From Sulfurimicrobium sp963779055 (GTDB lineage Bacteria > Pseudomonadota > Gammaproteobacteria > Burkholderiales > Sulfuricellaceae): 64,000 nt of DNA. The notes under the pieces are model-generated. The model did not search any database. It saw nothing but the letters and a program-made list of their open reading frames with translations, and was not told the DNA's origin. The stretch is taken from NCBI GenBank assembly GCA_963779055.1, contig CAVZWN010000004.1, positions 1-64,000 of the forward strand. Direction: 5' to 3'. Made by a program: the position numbers and the translations under genes. Positions 1-6,050 of this stretch are shown here, piece by piece. Positions within the stretch are counted from its first letter, which is position 1. Every line of letters begins with the position of its first letter.

Positions 1-1
1 C

Positions 2-145
2 CCATCGTGCAAAACACCAGTTGCTACTTACGGCATCTACGCAGCCGGAAAGGGTTACTACTGCAAACCGTGCAAGAAAGTATTTCCGTTGGCTGACGCT
101 TCTGGAAACGATATTGAACCAAAGGCCGTTCTCAATGAACTCTAG
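2..145 (+). CDS. C-terminal fragment of a zinc-ribbon cassette protein (5' end outside window)
   Basis: Reading from base 2 gives 47 codons ending in TAG at 143-145, directly at the start of the first attC. The fragment contains a C near the window edge and a later CKPC pair, spaced like half of a zinc ribbon, followed by a short polar tail. Its 5' end is cut by the window, so length and start are unknown. Its position immediately before an attC is typical of a cassette gene. Function cannot be assigned. A different frame stays open through the attC but does not look protein-like. Confidence 0.5.
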   Translation, partial: PSCKTPVATYGIYAAGKGYYCKPCKKVFPLADASGNDIEPKAVLNEL

Positions 146-229
146 CCCTAACCCGGCGGTCAACACCGCTCCACTTCGTTCCGCTGGACGCGGCATGAAG
201 CCGCCGCGCCTGTTACCTCTACGTTGGGC
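145..229 (+). other. attC site 1
   Basis: Starts GCCCTAAC and ends GTTGGGC, with internal GC-rich complementary arms around GGCGG and CCGCC. It closes the partial first cassette. The TTGGGC after the crossover pairs with GCCCAA at 1085, so the next cassette runs from 224 to 1142. Confidence 0.85.
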
Positions 230-270
230 GGCACAAACTCAATCGCGAAACGAGTATAGAAAGTTTAATT

Positions 271-1083
271 ATGAGTAAAGCTTCCCAGTCCTCCTTCAAT
301 TTCGGCTACGGCGTTCGACTGTCCTCATTGTGGGGCATTTACCACACAGCACTGGTACAAGCTGCACGCGGCTCAGGTCGATGAAAAAGAACGAGTCCCG
401 TCGATTCCAGATGCTGAAACACGAGAGAAAATCTCAAATGCAAAGGAACTCGAAGCGAAGCATAAAGAGCGGCTACTGCTGTGGGTAGACAAAATACTCG
501 CAGGGTTGATCCTTCTGGATCGAAACCAAAACGGCGCATATGTATACAACGATGTAGGCAATCTTCATTTGAGCGAGTGCTACAACTGCAAGAAAATTGC
601 TGTTTGGGTACATGGCAACTTGGTGTTCCCGGTCAACGCGTCGGCCCCGTCCCCAACATTGATTTACCCCAAGAACTTATTGCGGATTTTGAGGAAGCCC
701 GATCTATTGTGGGTAGTTCACCGCGTGGTGCTGCGGCGCTCATGCGGCTAGTCATTCAAAAGCTTTGCGCCCATCTTGGTGAAAAGGGCAAGAACATTGA
801 TGATGACATCGCCAGTTTAATCTCAAAAGGGTTGAATCCTCTCGTACAGAAAGCCCTCGACGTGGTTCGAGTCATAGGCAATGAAGCCGTTCATCCGGGA
901 ATAATCGACCTCAAGGATGACCGTGACACAGCGCTACGCCTCTTCGGCTTGGTAAATGCCATTGCTGACCAAATGATCACACACCCTAAATCTGTGCAGG
1001 AGATGTACAACCAGCTTCCTCCAGGAAAACTGGCAGCCATTGATGCTCGGAATGAAAAAGTAACCAGTCGAGCGAAGAAGTGA
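271..1083 (+). pseudogene. DUF4145 domain protein, interrupted by two compensating frameshifts
   Basis: A conserved protein can be followed only by changing frame twice. ATG 271 opens in frame 1. From about 305 to about 650 the coherent protein (a zinc-ribbon start with CPHC, later ECYNCKK and WVHGNLVFP) is in frame 2. From about 655 to 1083 it is again in frame 1, running from PNIDLPQEL through NEAVHPG to the stop. This fits one extra base near 304 and one missing base near 653. Repaired, the protein would be about 270 residues with N-terminal cysteine pairs and a helical C-terminal DUF4145 domain, a family often found near restriction or defence genes. The two shifts cancel, so the reading could be sequencing error, but as written frame 1 stops at about 382. 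It fills the cassette 224-1142 alone. Confidence 0.7.
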
Positions 1084-1084
1084 C

Positions 1085-1148
1085 GCCCAACCCCACATTC
1101 GAGAGGGACAGGCCAGAAGCGGCCGGCCCCTCAATTTGAACGTTAGGC
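1085..1148 (+). other. attC site 2
   Basis: GCCCAAC at 1085 to GTTAGGC at 1142-1148, 64 bp. The arm ATTCGAGAGGGAC opposes CCCCTCAATTTGAACG, with a GGCC/GGCC core. It begins one base after the DUF4145 stop codon. It sets the arm pattern shared by most of the later sites. Confidence 0.92.
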
Positions 1149-1159
1149 ATAGGAAATCA

Positions 1160-1507
1160 ATGTCTCCTGAAAGGATTTTTGGCATTGCCATCGTGGTAGC
1201 CATTGGCTTGTTCTTGATCGGCAAGATCTTCCCCAAGCGCCTGCCCAAGCAAAAACATTTCAAGTGTGCACGCTGCGGTACATTTTCACCTCATACCGAA
1301 CGAACTATCGAGGCTTGGCGCAACAGTAAAACCAAGTTTTTTTGCCAGGCGTGCCATGCCAAATGGCTTCAGTCGAGGCCACCTCAAGAGCGTTCCCAGT
1401 TTTCATCTCGGGGTAATGGTGGGGCAGGTTCCGGTTGTCTCGGCATCGTAGTGCTCTTTGCATTTATACCTGTTGCAGGCTATTTCTTAGTGCGCACATA
1501 TGCCTAG
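1160..1507 (+). CDS. Small membrane protein with a central zinc ribbon (cassette gene)
   Basis: 115 residues from ATG 1160, chosen because AGGAA lies just upstream and because upstream codons fall in attC. A first membrane helix (about residues 6-23, IFGIAIVVAIGLFLIG) is followed by a basic stretch, two cysteine pairs (CARC and CQAC about 30 residues apart) that should bind zinc, a glycine/serine-rich linker and a second hydrophobic helix near the C-terminus (CLGIVVLFAFIPVAGYFLV). The layout suggests a zinc finger tethered at the membrane. I do not recognise the family. It shares a cassette with the next gene. Confidence 0.72.
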   Translation: MSPERIFGIAIVVAIGLFLIGKIFPKRLPKQKHFKCARCGTFSPHTERTIEAWRNSKTKFFCQACHAKWLQSRPPQERSQFSSRGNGGAGSGCLGIVVLFAFIPVAGYFLVRTYA

Positions 1508-1562
1508 CAGGCGGTACAAATAGTCGTATCAAGCACACCCAATAACATAGGGAGGAATGGAA

Positions 1563-1775
1563 ATGTTGGTCTACTTGGGGCTTTTTGTTTTCGTTGTCGG
1601 CGGCATAGGAACCTTGATTGCCGCATTCAAAACAAGCATTTGGTGGGGGCTTGGCTGCTTACTTATAGCGCCAGTATCCCTGCTCTTCTTAATCGTGAAT
1701 TGGGGTGTCGCTAAAAACCCATTCTTCCTGCAACTGGTTGGCATTGGCATCATGCTCTTGGGCAAATATGCCTAA
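1563..1775 (+). CDS. Two-helix small membrane protein (cassette gene)
   Basis: 70 residues from ATG 1563. An ATG at 1557 is in frame, but GGAGG at 1551-1555 is correctly spaced only for 1563. Nearly the whole protein is hydrophobic: a helix at about 3-22, a WWGLGC turn, a second at about 28-46 and a third short one at the C-terminus ending in GKYA. The stop codon TAA overlaps the GCCTAAC that opens the next attC. No attC separates it from the gene at 1160, so both travel in one cassette. Function unknown. Confidence 0.68.
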   Translation: MLVYLGLFVFVVGGIGTLIAAFKTSIWWGLGCLLIAPVSLLFLIVNWGVAKNPFFLQLVGIGIMLLGKYA

Positions 1776-1859
1776 CAATCGTCGAGCGGGACAGCCAAAA
1801 AGCTGCGCATTTTGGTTTCCTCCGCTGCGCTCCGGCGGCCCCTCACTCAGACGTTAGGC
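1770..1859 (+). other. attC site 3
   Basis: GCCTAAC at 1770-1776 to GTTAGGC at 1853-1859. The loop region is longer than in site 2 and carries complementary AAAAAGCTGCGC and GCGCATTTT segments. It pairs with TTAGGC at 1143, confirming a single cassette from 1143 to 1853. Confidence 0.9.
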
Positions 1860-1866
1860 CGATGCC

Positions 1867-2247
1867 ATGTACTACCTTGCTCACTTGGCTCTACCTGCAA
1901 TCGTGGCATTGATCATGGCCGTCTCTGGCACCCAGATTGAGTTGAGCCTCTCGTGGTTTGCGCGCACGATGGAAAAGCTCGCAGAGCTCTACATGATCTT
2001 TGCGGCCCCCCACTGGATTTGGGCGGCCATTTCTGGCTACTTCGAGGCATCGAAGGGCGCTACCGTCGGTGGCTTTATTGGCCTGCATCTTTTGCTGTTT
2101 TTGGTTTGGTTTCTTGTCGCGCAGTCCAACGAATCTCACGCGGCAAACGGCTGGTTCATCTATTTCTTGGGCGCCCCTATAGTCATCGCTATCGGTGCCG
2201 TCGCAGGGAGGTATGTTGCATCATGGAAAACGCGTCAATCCGCCTAA
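1867..2247 (+). CDS. Membrane protein of unknown function (cassette gene)
   Basis: 126 residues from ATG 1867, eight bases after the attC core, so there is little room for a leader. At least three hydrophobic segments are visible: residues about 2-22, about 65-85 (FIGLHLLLFLVWFLVA) and about 95-118 (FIYFLGAPIVIAIGAVAG). The middle carries FAAPHWIWAAISGYFEASKG. The stop codon lies in the next attC core. No recognised domain. Short, solitary membrane proteins like this are common integron cargo. Confidence 0.72.
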   Translation: MYYLAHLALPAIVALIMAVSGTQIELSLSWFARTMEKLAELYMIFAAPHWIWAAISGYFEASKGATVGGFIGLHLLLFLVWFLVAQSNESHAANGWFIYFLGAPIVIAIGAVAGRYVASWKTRQSA

Positions 2248-2313
2248 CCCGCCGCTCCAGAGGGACGCTTCGCCGGCAAGCCGGCTTCGCGCCCCTGAGC
2301 TAGCACGTTAGAG
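2242..2313 (+). other. attC site 4
   Basis: GCCTAAC at 2242-2248 to GTTAGAG at 2307-2313. The central hairpin GCCGGCAAGCCGGC is strong. The end core GTTAGAG differs from its neighbours and is matched by CTCTAAC at 2606. Confidence 0.88.
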
Positions 2314-2319
2314 AACTAC

Positions 2320-2595
2320 ATGCTATCCGGTCCATACAATTCGAACCGTTGGCTAAACCGCCTGCTTGAAATTGAGTCCCTGTCAGTAATTGCGGGGTTT
2401 TTCTTTAGTTGTTACTTCTTGCTGAAGGCTGGCTGGTTTTTCTTCTCGGCAGGTGCGTTTCTCAAATTGGCGCTGCTTGTGTTGGGCGTCTGTGTCTTCG
2501 GCGTCGTACTGCGCTACCTGTCGGCTATCTGGCGCCTTGTCGCTCTCGGTGTTTTCGCATTGTGCTCGCCGCTATTTGAACACTTGCTCGGCTAA
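2320..2595 (+). CDS. Small hydrophobic cassette protein
   Basis: 91 residues from ATG 2320. A short polar start (NSNRWLNRLLEIE) is followed by three closely spaced hydrophobic stretches: SVIAGFFFSCYFLLKAGWFFF, then LKLALLVLGVCVFGVVL, then WRLVALGVFALCSPLF. It should be an integral inner-membrane protein. The gene ends 10 bases before the attC core. No family recognised. The cassette 2308-2671 holds nothing else. Confidence 0.68.
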   Translation: MLSGPYNSNRWLNRLLEIESLSVIAGFFFSCYFLLKAGWFFFSAGAFLKLALLVLGVCVFGVVLRYLSAIWRLVALGVFALCSPLFEHLLG

Positions 2596-2605
2596 ACACC
2601 ATGTT

Positions 2606-2677
2606 CTCTAACATCCTGCTCCAGCCGACCGTCAAAAAGCTGCGCTTTTTGCCGTCGGCTGAGCTAGCACGTTAGGC
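2606..2677 (+). other. attC site 5
   Basis: CTCTAAC at 2606-2612 to GTTAGGC at 2671-2677. The hairpin AGCCGACCGTCAAAAAGC / GCTTTTTGCCGTCGGCT is nearly perfect. Its opening core pairs with TTAGAG at 2308. Confidence 0.9.
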
Positions 2678-2717
2678 CTCTTGATGCCATAAGGCACACA
2701 GGTGTAATATTCTCCCC

Positions 2718-2996
2718 ATGAAACCTGTGAACTGGAGCACCGAGAAAAATATCCGCCTCAAAGCCGAGCGTGGCGTATCTTTTGAGGAAGTAGTGTCGGC
2801 CATGTCGAATGGTGGCCTGCTTGTTGTACTAGACCACCCGAACACAGTTCAATATCCGAACCAGCGCATGTTTGTGGTTCGTATTCGTGGCTACGCATAT
2901 CTGGTGCCGTTTGTGGAAACGAAGCAAGATGTTTTCCTTAAAACGATTATCCCTAGTCGGAAAGCCACTCGCATCTATCTGTTTGAGGAGAATTAA
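2718..2996 (+). CDS. BrnT-like toxin (cassette toxin-antitoxin pair A)
   Basis: 92 residues from ATG 2718. The N-terminal pattern NWSTEKN...ERGVSFEEVV resembles the start of BrnT toxins (W/D-x-x-K-x, KHG-x-SFEEA). The C-terminal FLKTIIPSRKATRIYL resembles the basic active-site strand of that RelE-like RNase fold. The gene lies directly upstream of a ribbon-helix-helix antitoxin, the toxin-first order usual for brnTA. Ribosome-targeted mRNA cleavage is expected from the family but not shown here. A spaced promoter-like stretch (GTAATATTCT) precedes it, so the pair probably has its own promoter within the cassette. Confidence 0.7.
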   Translation: MKPVNWSTEKNIRLKAERGVSFEEVVSAMSNGGLLVVLDHPNTVQYPNQRMFVVRIRGYAYLVPFVETKQDVFLKTIIPSRKATRIYLFEEN

Positions 2997-2997
2997 A

Positions 2998-3315
2998 ATG
3001 GACAAAGAAAGTAAACTTGAAGAGGAAATTCTGGCTTCTTTTGAAAGAGGTGAATGGCAGCCCGTTCCAAAAAACAAAAGTGAAATTGCACGCTATGCGG
3101 CAATGGCTTCCGTATCTCTGGCTAAAGACAAGCGTGTCAACATTCGCATTTCTTCCCGTGATCTCGACGACCTTCAGGCAAAGGCAGCAGAAGAGGCAAT
3201 CCCTTACCAGACGCTAATGGCAAGTGTTCTTCACAAGTACGTCACCGGGCGCCTTGTAGAGCCGAGCCTAACCCCTCGTTCAAGCGGGACGCGCCAAAAG
3301 CGGCGCGCCCCTTAA
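2998..3315 (+). CDS. Ribbon-helix-helix antitoxin of pair A, with attC-encoded tail
   Basis: 105 residues from ATG 2998, one base after the toxin stop. The Shine-Dalgarno GAGGAG lies inside the toxin's last codons. Residues about 40-75 (KRVNIRISSRDLDDLQAKAAEEAIPYQTLMASVLHKYVTGRL) form a CopG/BrnA-type DNA-binding domain that should also repress the operon. The toxin-neutralising part is probably the acidic N-terminus (SKLEEEILASFERGEW). From about codon 90 the frame runs into attC site 6, so the last residues (about SLTPRSSGTRQKRRAP) are encoded by the recombination site. Confidence 0.75.
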   Translation: MDKESKLEEEILASFERGEWQPVPKNKSEIARYAAMASVSLAKDKRVNIRISSRDLDDLQAKAAEEAIPYQTLMASVLHKYVTGRLVEPSLTPRSSGTRQKRRAP

Positions 3316-3329
3316 CTTGAACGTTAGGC
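3266..3329 (+). other. attC site 6
   Basis: GCCTAAC at 3266-3272 to GTTAGGC at 3323-3329, 64 bp. Arms CGTTCAAGCGGGACGCGCC and GGCGCGCCCCTTAACTTGAACG are almost fully complementary. The first 50 bases are translated as the end of the upstream antitoxin. Confidence 0.94.
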
Positions 3330-3334
3330 TTTCT

Positions 3335-3736
3335 ATGTCAGAGATTGAATTCCGCCATAATTTCCCCCTCGCGGCAACTGATGTAGTTGCAGTTTTTGAT
3401 GCGTCCGGCATTCGCCGCCCCACCAATGATTTGGCACGGATTGAGCGTATGTTTGCCAATGCAAACCTGACTTTCTCCGCTTGGCATGAAGGCAAACTCG
3501 TTGGAGTCTGTCGCGCTCTGACCGATTTCAGTTATTGTTGCTACTTGTCCGACATCGCAGTGAATAAGGCCTTTCAAAAGCACGGTATCGGGCGCGAACT
3601 TATTGCCCGCGTTCGCTCCGCTATTGGAGAAGAAGTGGCGCTTGTCCTACTATCTGCGCCTGAAGCAATGGAGTATTACCCCAAGGTCGGCTTCGAGAAA
3701 ATTGAAAATGGGTTCATTATTAAACGCGCCCGGTAA
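3335..3736 (+). CDS. GNAT-family N-acetyltransferase (cassette gene)
   Basis: 133 residues from ATG 3335; a TTG at 3317 lies inside attC and is unlikely. The fold is a GNAT acetyltransferase: the strand pair around FSAWHEGKLVGVCRALTD, then YLSDIAVNKAFQKHGIGRELI, which contains the acetyl-CoA pyrophosphate loop (Q-x-x-G-I-G-x-x-L) at about residues 78-84, and a C-terminal strand with YYPKVGFEKI. The family transfers an acetyl group from acetyl-CoA to small molecules or proteins. The substrate cannot be told from sequence. It is the sole gene of its cassette. Confidence 0.88.
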   Translation: MSEIEFRHNFPLAATDVVAVFDASGIRRPTNDLARIERMFANANLTFSAWHEGKLVGVCRALTDFSYCCYLSDIAVNKAFQKHGIGRELIARVRSAIGEEVALVLLSAPEAMEYYPKVGFEKIENGFIIKRAR

Positions 3737-3742
3737 ATCCAA

Positions 3743-3805
3743 GCCTAACCCTACGCTCAAGCGGGTCAGGCCAGAAGCGGCCTGCCCCTTAGCTCCACGT
3801 TGGGC
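3743..3805 (+). other. attC site 7
   Basis: GCCTAAC at 3743-3749 to GTTGGGC at 3799-3805, 63 bp. It has a GGCCAGAAGCGGCC centre and CGCTCAAGCGG / CCCCTTAGCTCCACG arms. Confidence 0.92.
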
Positions 3806-3884
3806 CTCTTGAAGTGCTCGCATAGTCGGATTGAAAAGACGTACGATATCGCGTACCATGCAAGCTTCTTTGGAGGAGCGCAAA

Positions 3885-4127
3885 ATGAACACACTTACCG
3901 CCAGCGAAGCTCGCGCAAATCTCTACCGACTAATTGACCAAACAGTAGAGTCACACGAGCCGATCATCATCTCCGGCAAACGTAGCAGCGCTGTTCTGCT
4001 GTCAGCGGAAGATTGGAGTGCAATTCAAGAAACCCTGTACCTATTGGCTGTGCCTGGCATGCGCGAGTCCATCAAAGCTGGTATGGCCGAGCCCCTCGCC
4101 AAAAGTTCTAAGGCGCTTAAGTGGTGA
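3885..4127 (+). CDS. Phd/YefM-type antitoxin (pair B)
   Basis: 80 residues from ATG 3885, preceded by GGAGG at a good distance. Upstream in-frame ATGs at 3831 and 3858 would add a tail unlike the family. The N-terminus MNTLTASEARANLYRLIDQT is the classic YefM DNA-binding/dimerisation start, followed by EPIIISGKRSSAVLLSAEDW. The C-terminal part should wrap the YoeB toxin. The stop TGA overlaps the toxin start, so the two are translationally coupled. An imperfect palindrome GTACGATATCGCGTAC at about 3841-3856 is a candidate autorepression operator. Confidence 0.9.
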   Translation: MNTLTASEARANLYRLIDQTVESHEPIIISGKRSSAVLLSAEDWSAIQETLYLLAVPGMRESIKAGMAEPLAKSSKALKW

Positions 4128-4387
4128 GTTGGGAAGTTGTTTATTCTAAGCAAGCAATGAAGGACGCAAAGAAGCTTGCTGCAAGCGGCCTTAAACCAAA
4201 GACACAAGAACTGCTCGCACTTCTTTCCAACGACCCATTTCAAAATCCACCACCCTTTGAAAAGTTGGTCGGTGATCTTGCAGGCGCATACTCTCGCCGC
4301 ATCAATATTCAGCATCGCATTGTGTACGAAGTCTTTACCAAAGAAAAAACAGTTCGTGTCCTACGCATGTGGACGCACTATGAGTGA
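4124..4387 (+). CDS. yoeB: YoeB/Txe-family mRNA interferase toxin (pair B)
   Basis: 87 residues from GTG 4124, overlapping the antitoxin stop by GTGA. A GTG one codon earlier is also possible. The sequence shows the Txe/YoeB pattern SWEVVYSKQAMKDAKKL, PPPFEKLVGDLAGAYSRRINIQHRIVYEV and a C-terminal RMWTHYE. The conserved Glu (in PPFE), Arg (in SRRIN) and His-Tyr near the C-terminus match the catalytic residues of YoeB, a ribosome-dependent RNase. All key residues are present, so the toxin is likely active. Such pairs are thought to stabilise cassette arrays. Confidence 0.93.
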   Translation: MSWEVVYSKQAMKDAKKLAASGLKPKTQELLALLSNDPFQNPPPFEKLVGDLAGAYSRRINIQHRIVYEVFTKEKTVRVLRMWTHYE

Positions 4388-4393
4388 GCAGAA

Positions 4394-4474
4394 GCCCAAC
4401 CCATCCATCAACTCGGACTGGCTTACAGCGAGCTTCGCCCGCTTCCAGCCCGCCGGTTATGTCAAACGTTAGAC
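4394..4474 (+). other. attC site 8
   Basis: GCCCAAC at 4394-4400 to GTTAGAC at 4468-4474, about 81 bp. The arms are less regular than in sites 6 and 7. The opening core pairs with TTGGGC at 3800. Confidence 0.83.
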
Positions 4475-4500
4475 ATTCACCACCACAGGCACGCACAACC

Positions 4501-5079
4501 ATGGGCAAACGTATTCTTGTAATCCTTGGCCATCCCAAAAGTGACAGTTTTTGCGGCGCCCTCGCGAATTCATACGTGGAGGGAGCCAAAGAAGCGGGAA
4601 ATGAGGTGCAACTAATTTCTCTTGGCAATCTGTCTTTTGACCCAGTGCTCCACAATGGCTACGCCACTATTCAGGAGCTAGAACCCGACTTGGTTGCTGG
4701 ACAGACAGCAATTACATCGGCGCAACATATCGTTTTCGTCTATCCCATCTGGTGGGGCGCAATGCCAGCTTTGCTCAAGGGCTTTGTTGACCGCATTTTC
4801 CTACCTGGCTTTGCCTTCAAGTATCGTGAAGGCTCTCATCTATGGGATCGCTTGCTTTCTGGGCGCTCAGCTCATCTTCTCGTCACAATGGACACCCCGC
4901 CTTGGTATTTTCGCTGGGTGTACCGTATGCCGGGCCACAATCAGATGAAGCGCACCATTCTTGAATTCAGCGGCATAAAACCCGTGACGGTTTCTAGCTT
5001 CGGCCCCGTTAAAGATAGCAAGTCGGAAAAGCGGGAAAAATGGCTTGCGCAGGCATATTCATATGGACGCCATGCCTAA
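4501..5079 (+). CDS. Flavodoxin-fold NAD(P)H:quinone oxidoreductase-like protein (cassette gene)
   Basis: 192 residues from ATG 4501; upstream codons in the same frame run through attC. The N-terminus KRILVILGHPKSDSFCGAL is the FMN phosphate loop of the NQO1/KefF/MdaB flavodoxin-like family. YPIWWGAMPALLKGFVDRIFLPGFAFKY at about residues 80-107 is the signature around the flavin ring and dimer interface. Members reduce quinones by two electrons using NAD(P)H or regulate K+ efflux. In a cassette a detoxifying role is plausible but is inference. The stop codon overlaps the next attC core. Confidence 0.9.
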   Translation: MGKRILVILGHPKSDSFCGALANSYVEGAKEAGNEVQLISLGNLSFDPVLHNGYATIQELEPDLVAGQTAITSAQHIVFVYPIWWGAMPALLKGFVDRIFLPGFAFKYREGSHLWDRLLSGRSAHLLVTMDTPPWYFRWVYRMPGHNQMKRTILEFSGIKPVTVSSFGPVKDSKSEKREKWLAQAYSYGRHA

Positions 5080-5160
5080 CATGGCGCTCAACCTCGCTCC
5101 CTTCGGTCGCTGGACGCTGCGCGATAAAGCCCCGCAGCGCCGGTTAGCTCGACGTTAGAG
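5074..5160 (+). other. attC site 9
   Basis: GCCTAAC at 5074-5080 to GTTAGAG at 5154-5160, 87 bp, with long GC-rich arms around CGCTGGACGCTGCG / CGCAGCGCCGG. The cassette begins TTAGAC (4469), which pairs only imperfectly with GCCTAA. It is the one clear mismatch of paired cores among the first nine sites. Confidence 0.85.
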
Positions 5161-5176
5161 CACATCGTCCCGACAC

Positions 5177-5212
5177 TTGATTTTCTCACAATAAAGGTAT
5201 ATTTTTTATACC
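5177..5212 (+). promoter_or_regulatory. Probable promoter/operator of cassette brnT-brnA-like pair
   Basis: A perfect inverted repeat GGTATA-TTTTT-TATACC (5196-5212) ends at the base before the toxin ATG. TTGATT (5177-5182) is a candidate -35 and TATATT (5198-5203) a candidate -10, with a short 15 bp spacer. The palindrome overlaps the -10, as expected for an operator bound by the ribbon-helix-helix antitoxin. Confidence 0.5.
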
Positions 5213-5476
5213 ATGATTATTTTTGAATTTGACGAAGCAAAAAGTCAGGCTAATCTTCTTAAGCATGGCATCAGCTTTGACGATGCTCAGACATTATGGA
5301 ACGACCCGAGGCTTTTGGAAATTCCCGCAAAAACAGAAGATGAGCCGAGATACCTCGTGATAGGGTTGATTTACGAAAAGTGTTGGTCAGCCGTCATTAC
5401 CTACAGAGGGCCGAATATTCGGATCATTTCTGTTCGTCGCTCACGAACCGAGGAGGTAGCTCTCTATGAAAGCTAA
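5213..5476 (+). CDS. BrnT family toxin (pair C)
   Basis: 87 residues from ATG 5213. FEFDEAKSQANLLKHGISFDDAQTLWNDP is the canonical BrnT N-terminal motif. The C-terminal half (RYLVIGLIYEKCWSAVITYRGPNIRIISVRRSRTEEVALY) contains the R-I-I-S-x-R-R strand that carries the catalytic residues of this RelE-like RNase. The order toxin then antitoxin, and an 11-base overlap with the next gene, match brnTA operons. It is expected to halt translation by cleaving RNA when unbound. Confidence 0.92.
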   Translation: MIIFEFDEAKSQANLLKHGISFDDAQTLWNDPRLLEIPAKTEDEPRYLVIGLIYEKCWSAVITYRGPNIRIISVRRSRTEEVALYES

Positions 5477-5732
5477 AAAATTTGAACAGCAATTTGACGA
5501 AGGTGTTGATATTACCGCTTCGCTGGATTTATCCAAGGCTAAGAGGGTGTTGCAGGAACAAAAGCGCGTTAATGTCGATTTCCCCACTTGGATGATTGAT
5601 TCGCTTGACCGTGAAGCCGGAAGACTTGGCGTAACTCGGCAGTCTATTATTAAGGTGTGGCTTGCTGAGCGTCTCGAAATGTTGGGCTCTAACCCGTCGT
5701 TCAAGCGGGACGCACTAAAGCGCGCCCCTTAA
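5466..5732 (+). CDS. BrnA-like ribbon-helix-helix antitoxin (pair C), with attC-encoded tail
   Basis: 88 residues from ATG 5466, overlapping the toxin end, with GAGGTAG as ribosome-binding site. An acidic N-terminus (FDEGVDITASLDLSKAKR) is followed by a ribbon-helix-helix core KRVNVDFPTWMIDSLDREAGRLGVTRQSIIKVWLAERLE. The core ends at about residue 73. The remaining codons (about SNPSFKRDALKRAP) lie in attC site 10 and share sense with the tail of the antitoxin at 2998. It should neutralise BrnT and repress the operon at the upstream palindrome. Confidence 0.87.
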   Translation: MKAKKFEQQFDEGVDITASLDLSKAKRVLQEQKRVNVDFPTWMIDSLDREAGRLGVTRQSIIKVWLAERLEMLGSNPSFKRDALKRAP

Positions 5733-5745
5733 CTTTACGTTAGGG
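5687..5745 (+). other. attC site 10
   Basis: CTCTAAC at 5687-5693 to GTTAGGG at 5739-5745, the shortest typical site (59 bp). Arms CGTTCAAGCGGGACGC / GCGCGCCCCTTAACTTTACG. The opening core pairs with TTAGAG at 5155. Confidence 0.92.
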
Positions 5746-5752
5746 GTTTCCG

Positions 5753-5950
5753 ATGACTTCCGAAGATCGAAACTCACCTTGCCAAATAACAGCATCTGGA
5801 AAGCCAGTTGCAGAAAGTTTCCGCACACAAGAATCCGTCGCCACGACTGACCTGCCCCCATTAGAAGTGCCATCGGCATTTCGTTGCAAGCCAAAACCGC
5901 GCACGTTTGAAAATGGTCTAGCCCTACATTCGAGCGGGACTGGCCGATAA
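5753..5950 (+). CDS. Short hypothetical cassette ORF
   Basis: 65 residues from ATG 5753, eight bases after the attC core. The sequence is polar and low in hydrophobic residues, with no motif I recognise, and its last codons fall in the next attC. There is no convincing ribosome-binding site. An antisense frame across the same cassette is also open, so coding is doubtful. It is listed because the cassette 5740-6033 otherwise contains no gene. Confidence 0.3.
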   Translation: MTSEDRNSPCQITASGKPVAESFRTQESVATTDLPPLEVPSAFRCKPKPRTFENGLALHSSGTGR

Positions 5951-6039
5951 GTGACTTCCTTCACGGGCAGTGGTGTTTGAGCAATCATGGCTCCGTCCAA
6001 GCTTTGCGGTTGGACAACCCCTCAATTTGAACGTCAGGT
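5922..6039 (+). other. attC site 11 (long, degenerate cores)
   Basis: The arms ATTCGAGCGGGACTGGCC and CCCCTCAATTTGAACG match site 2 closely, but the cores are altered (CCCTACA, GTCAGGT). The variable middle is expanded to a total of about 118 bp. Recombination at this site may be reduced. It is placed by arm similarity rather than by core sequence. Confidence 0.75.
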
Positions 6040-6050
6040 CATAGAACCGT

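Noticed and set aside
5740..6000. 86-codon minus-strand frame in cassette 10
   Set aside because: Cassette genes here are all plus-strand, and the frame crosses attC arms; kept only the weak plus-strand ORF.
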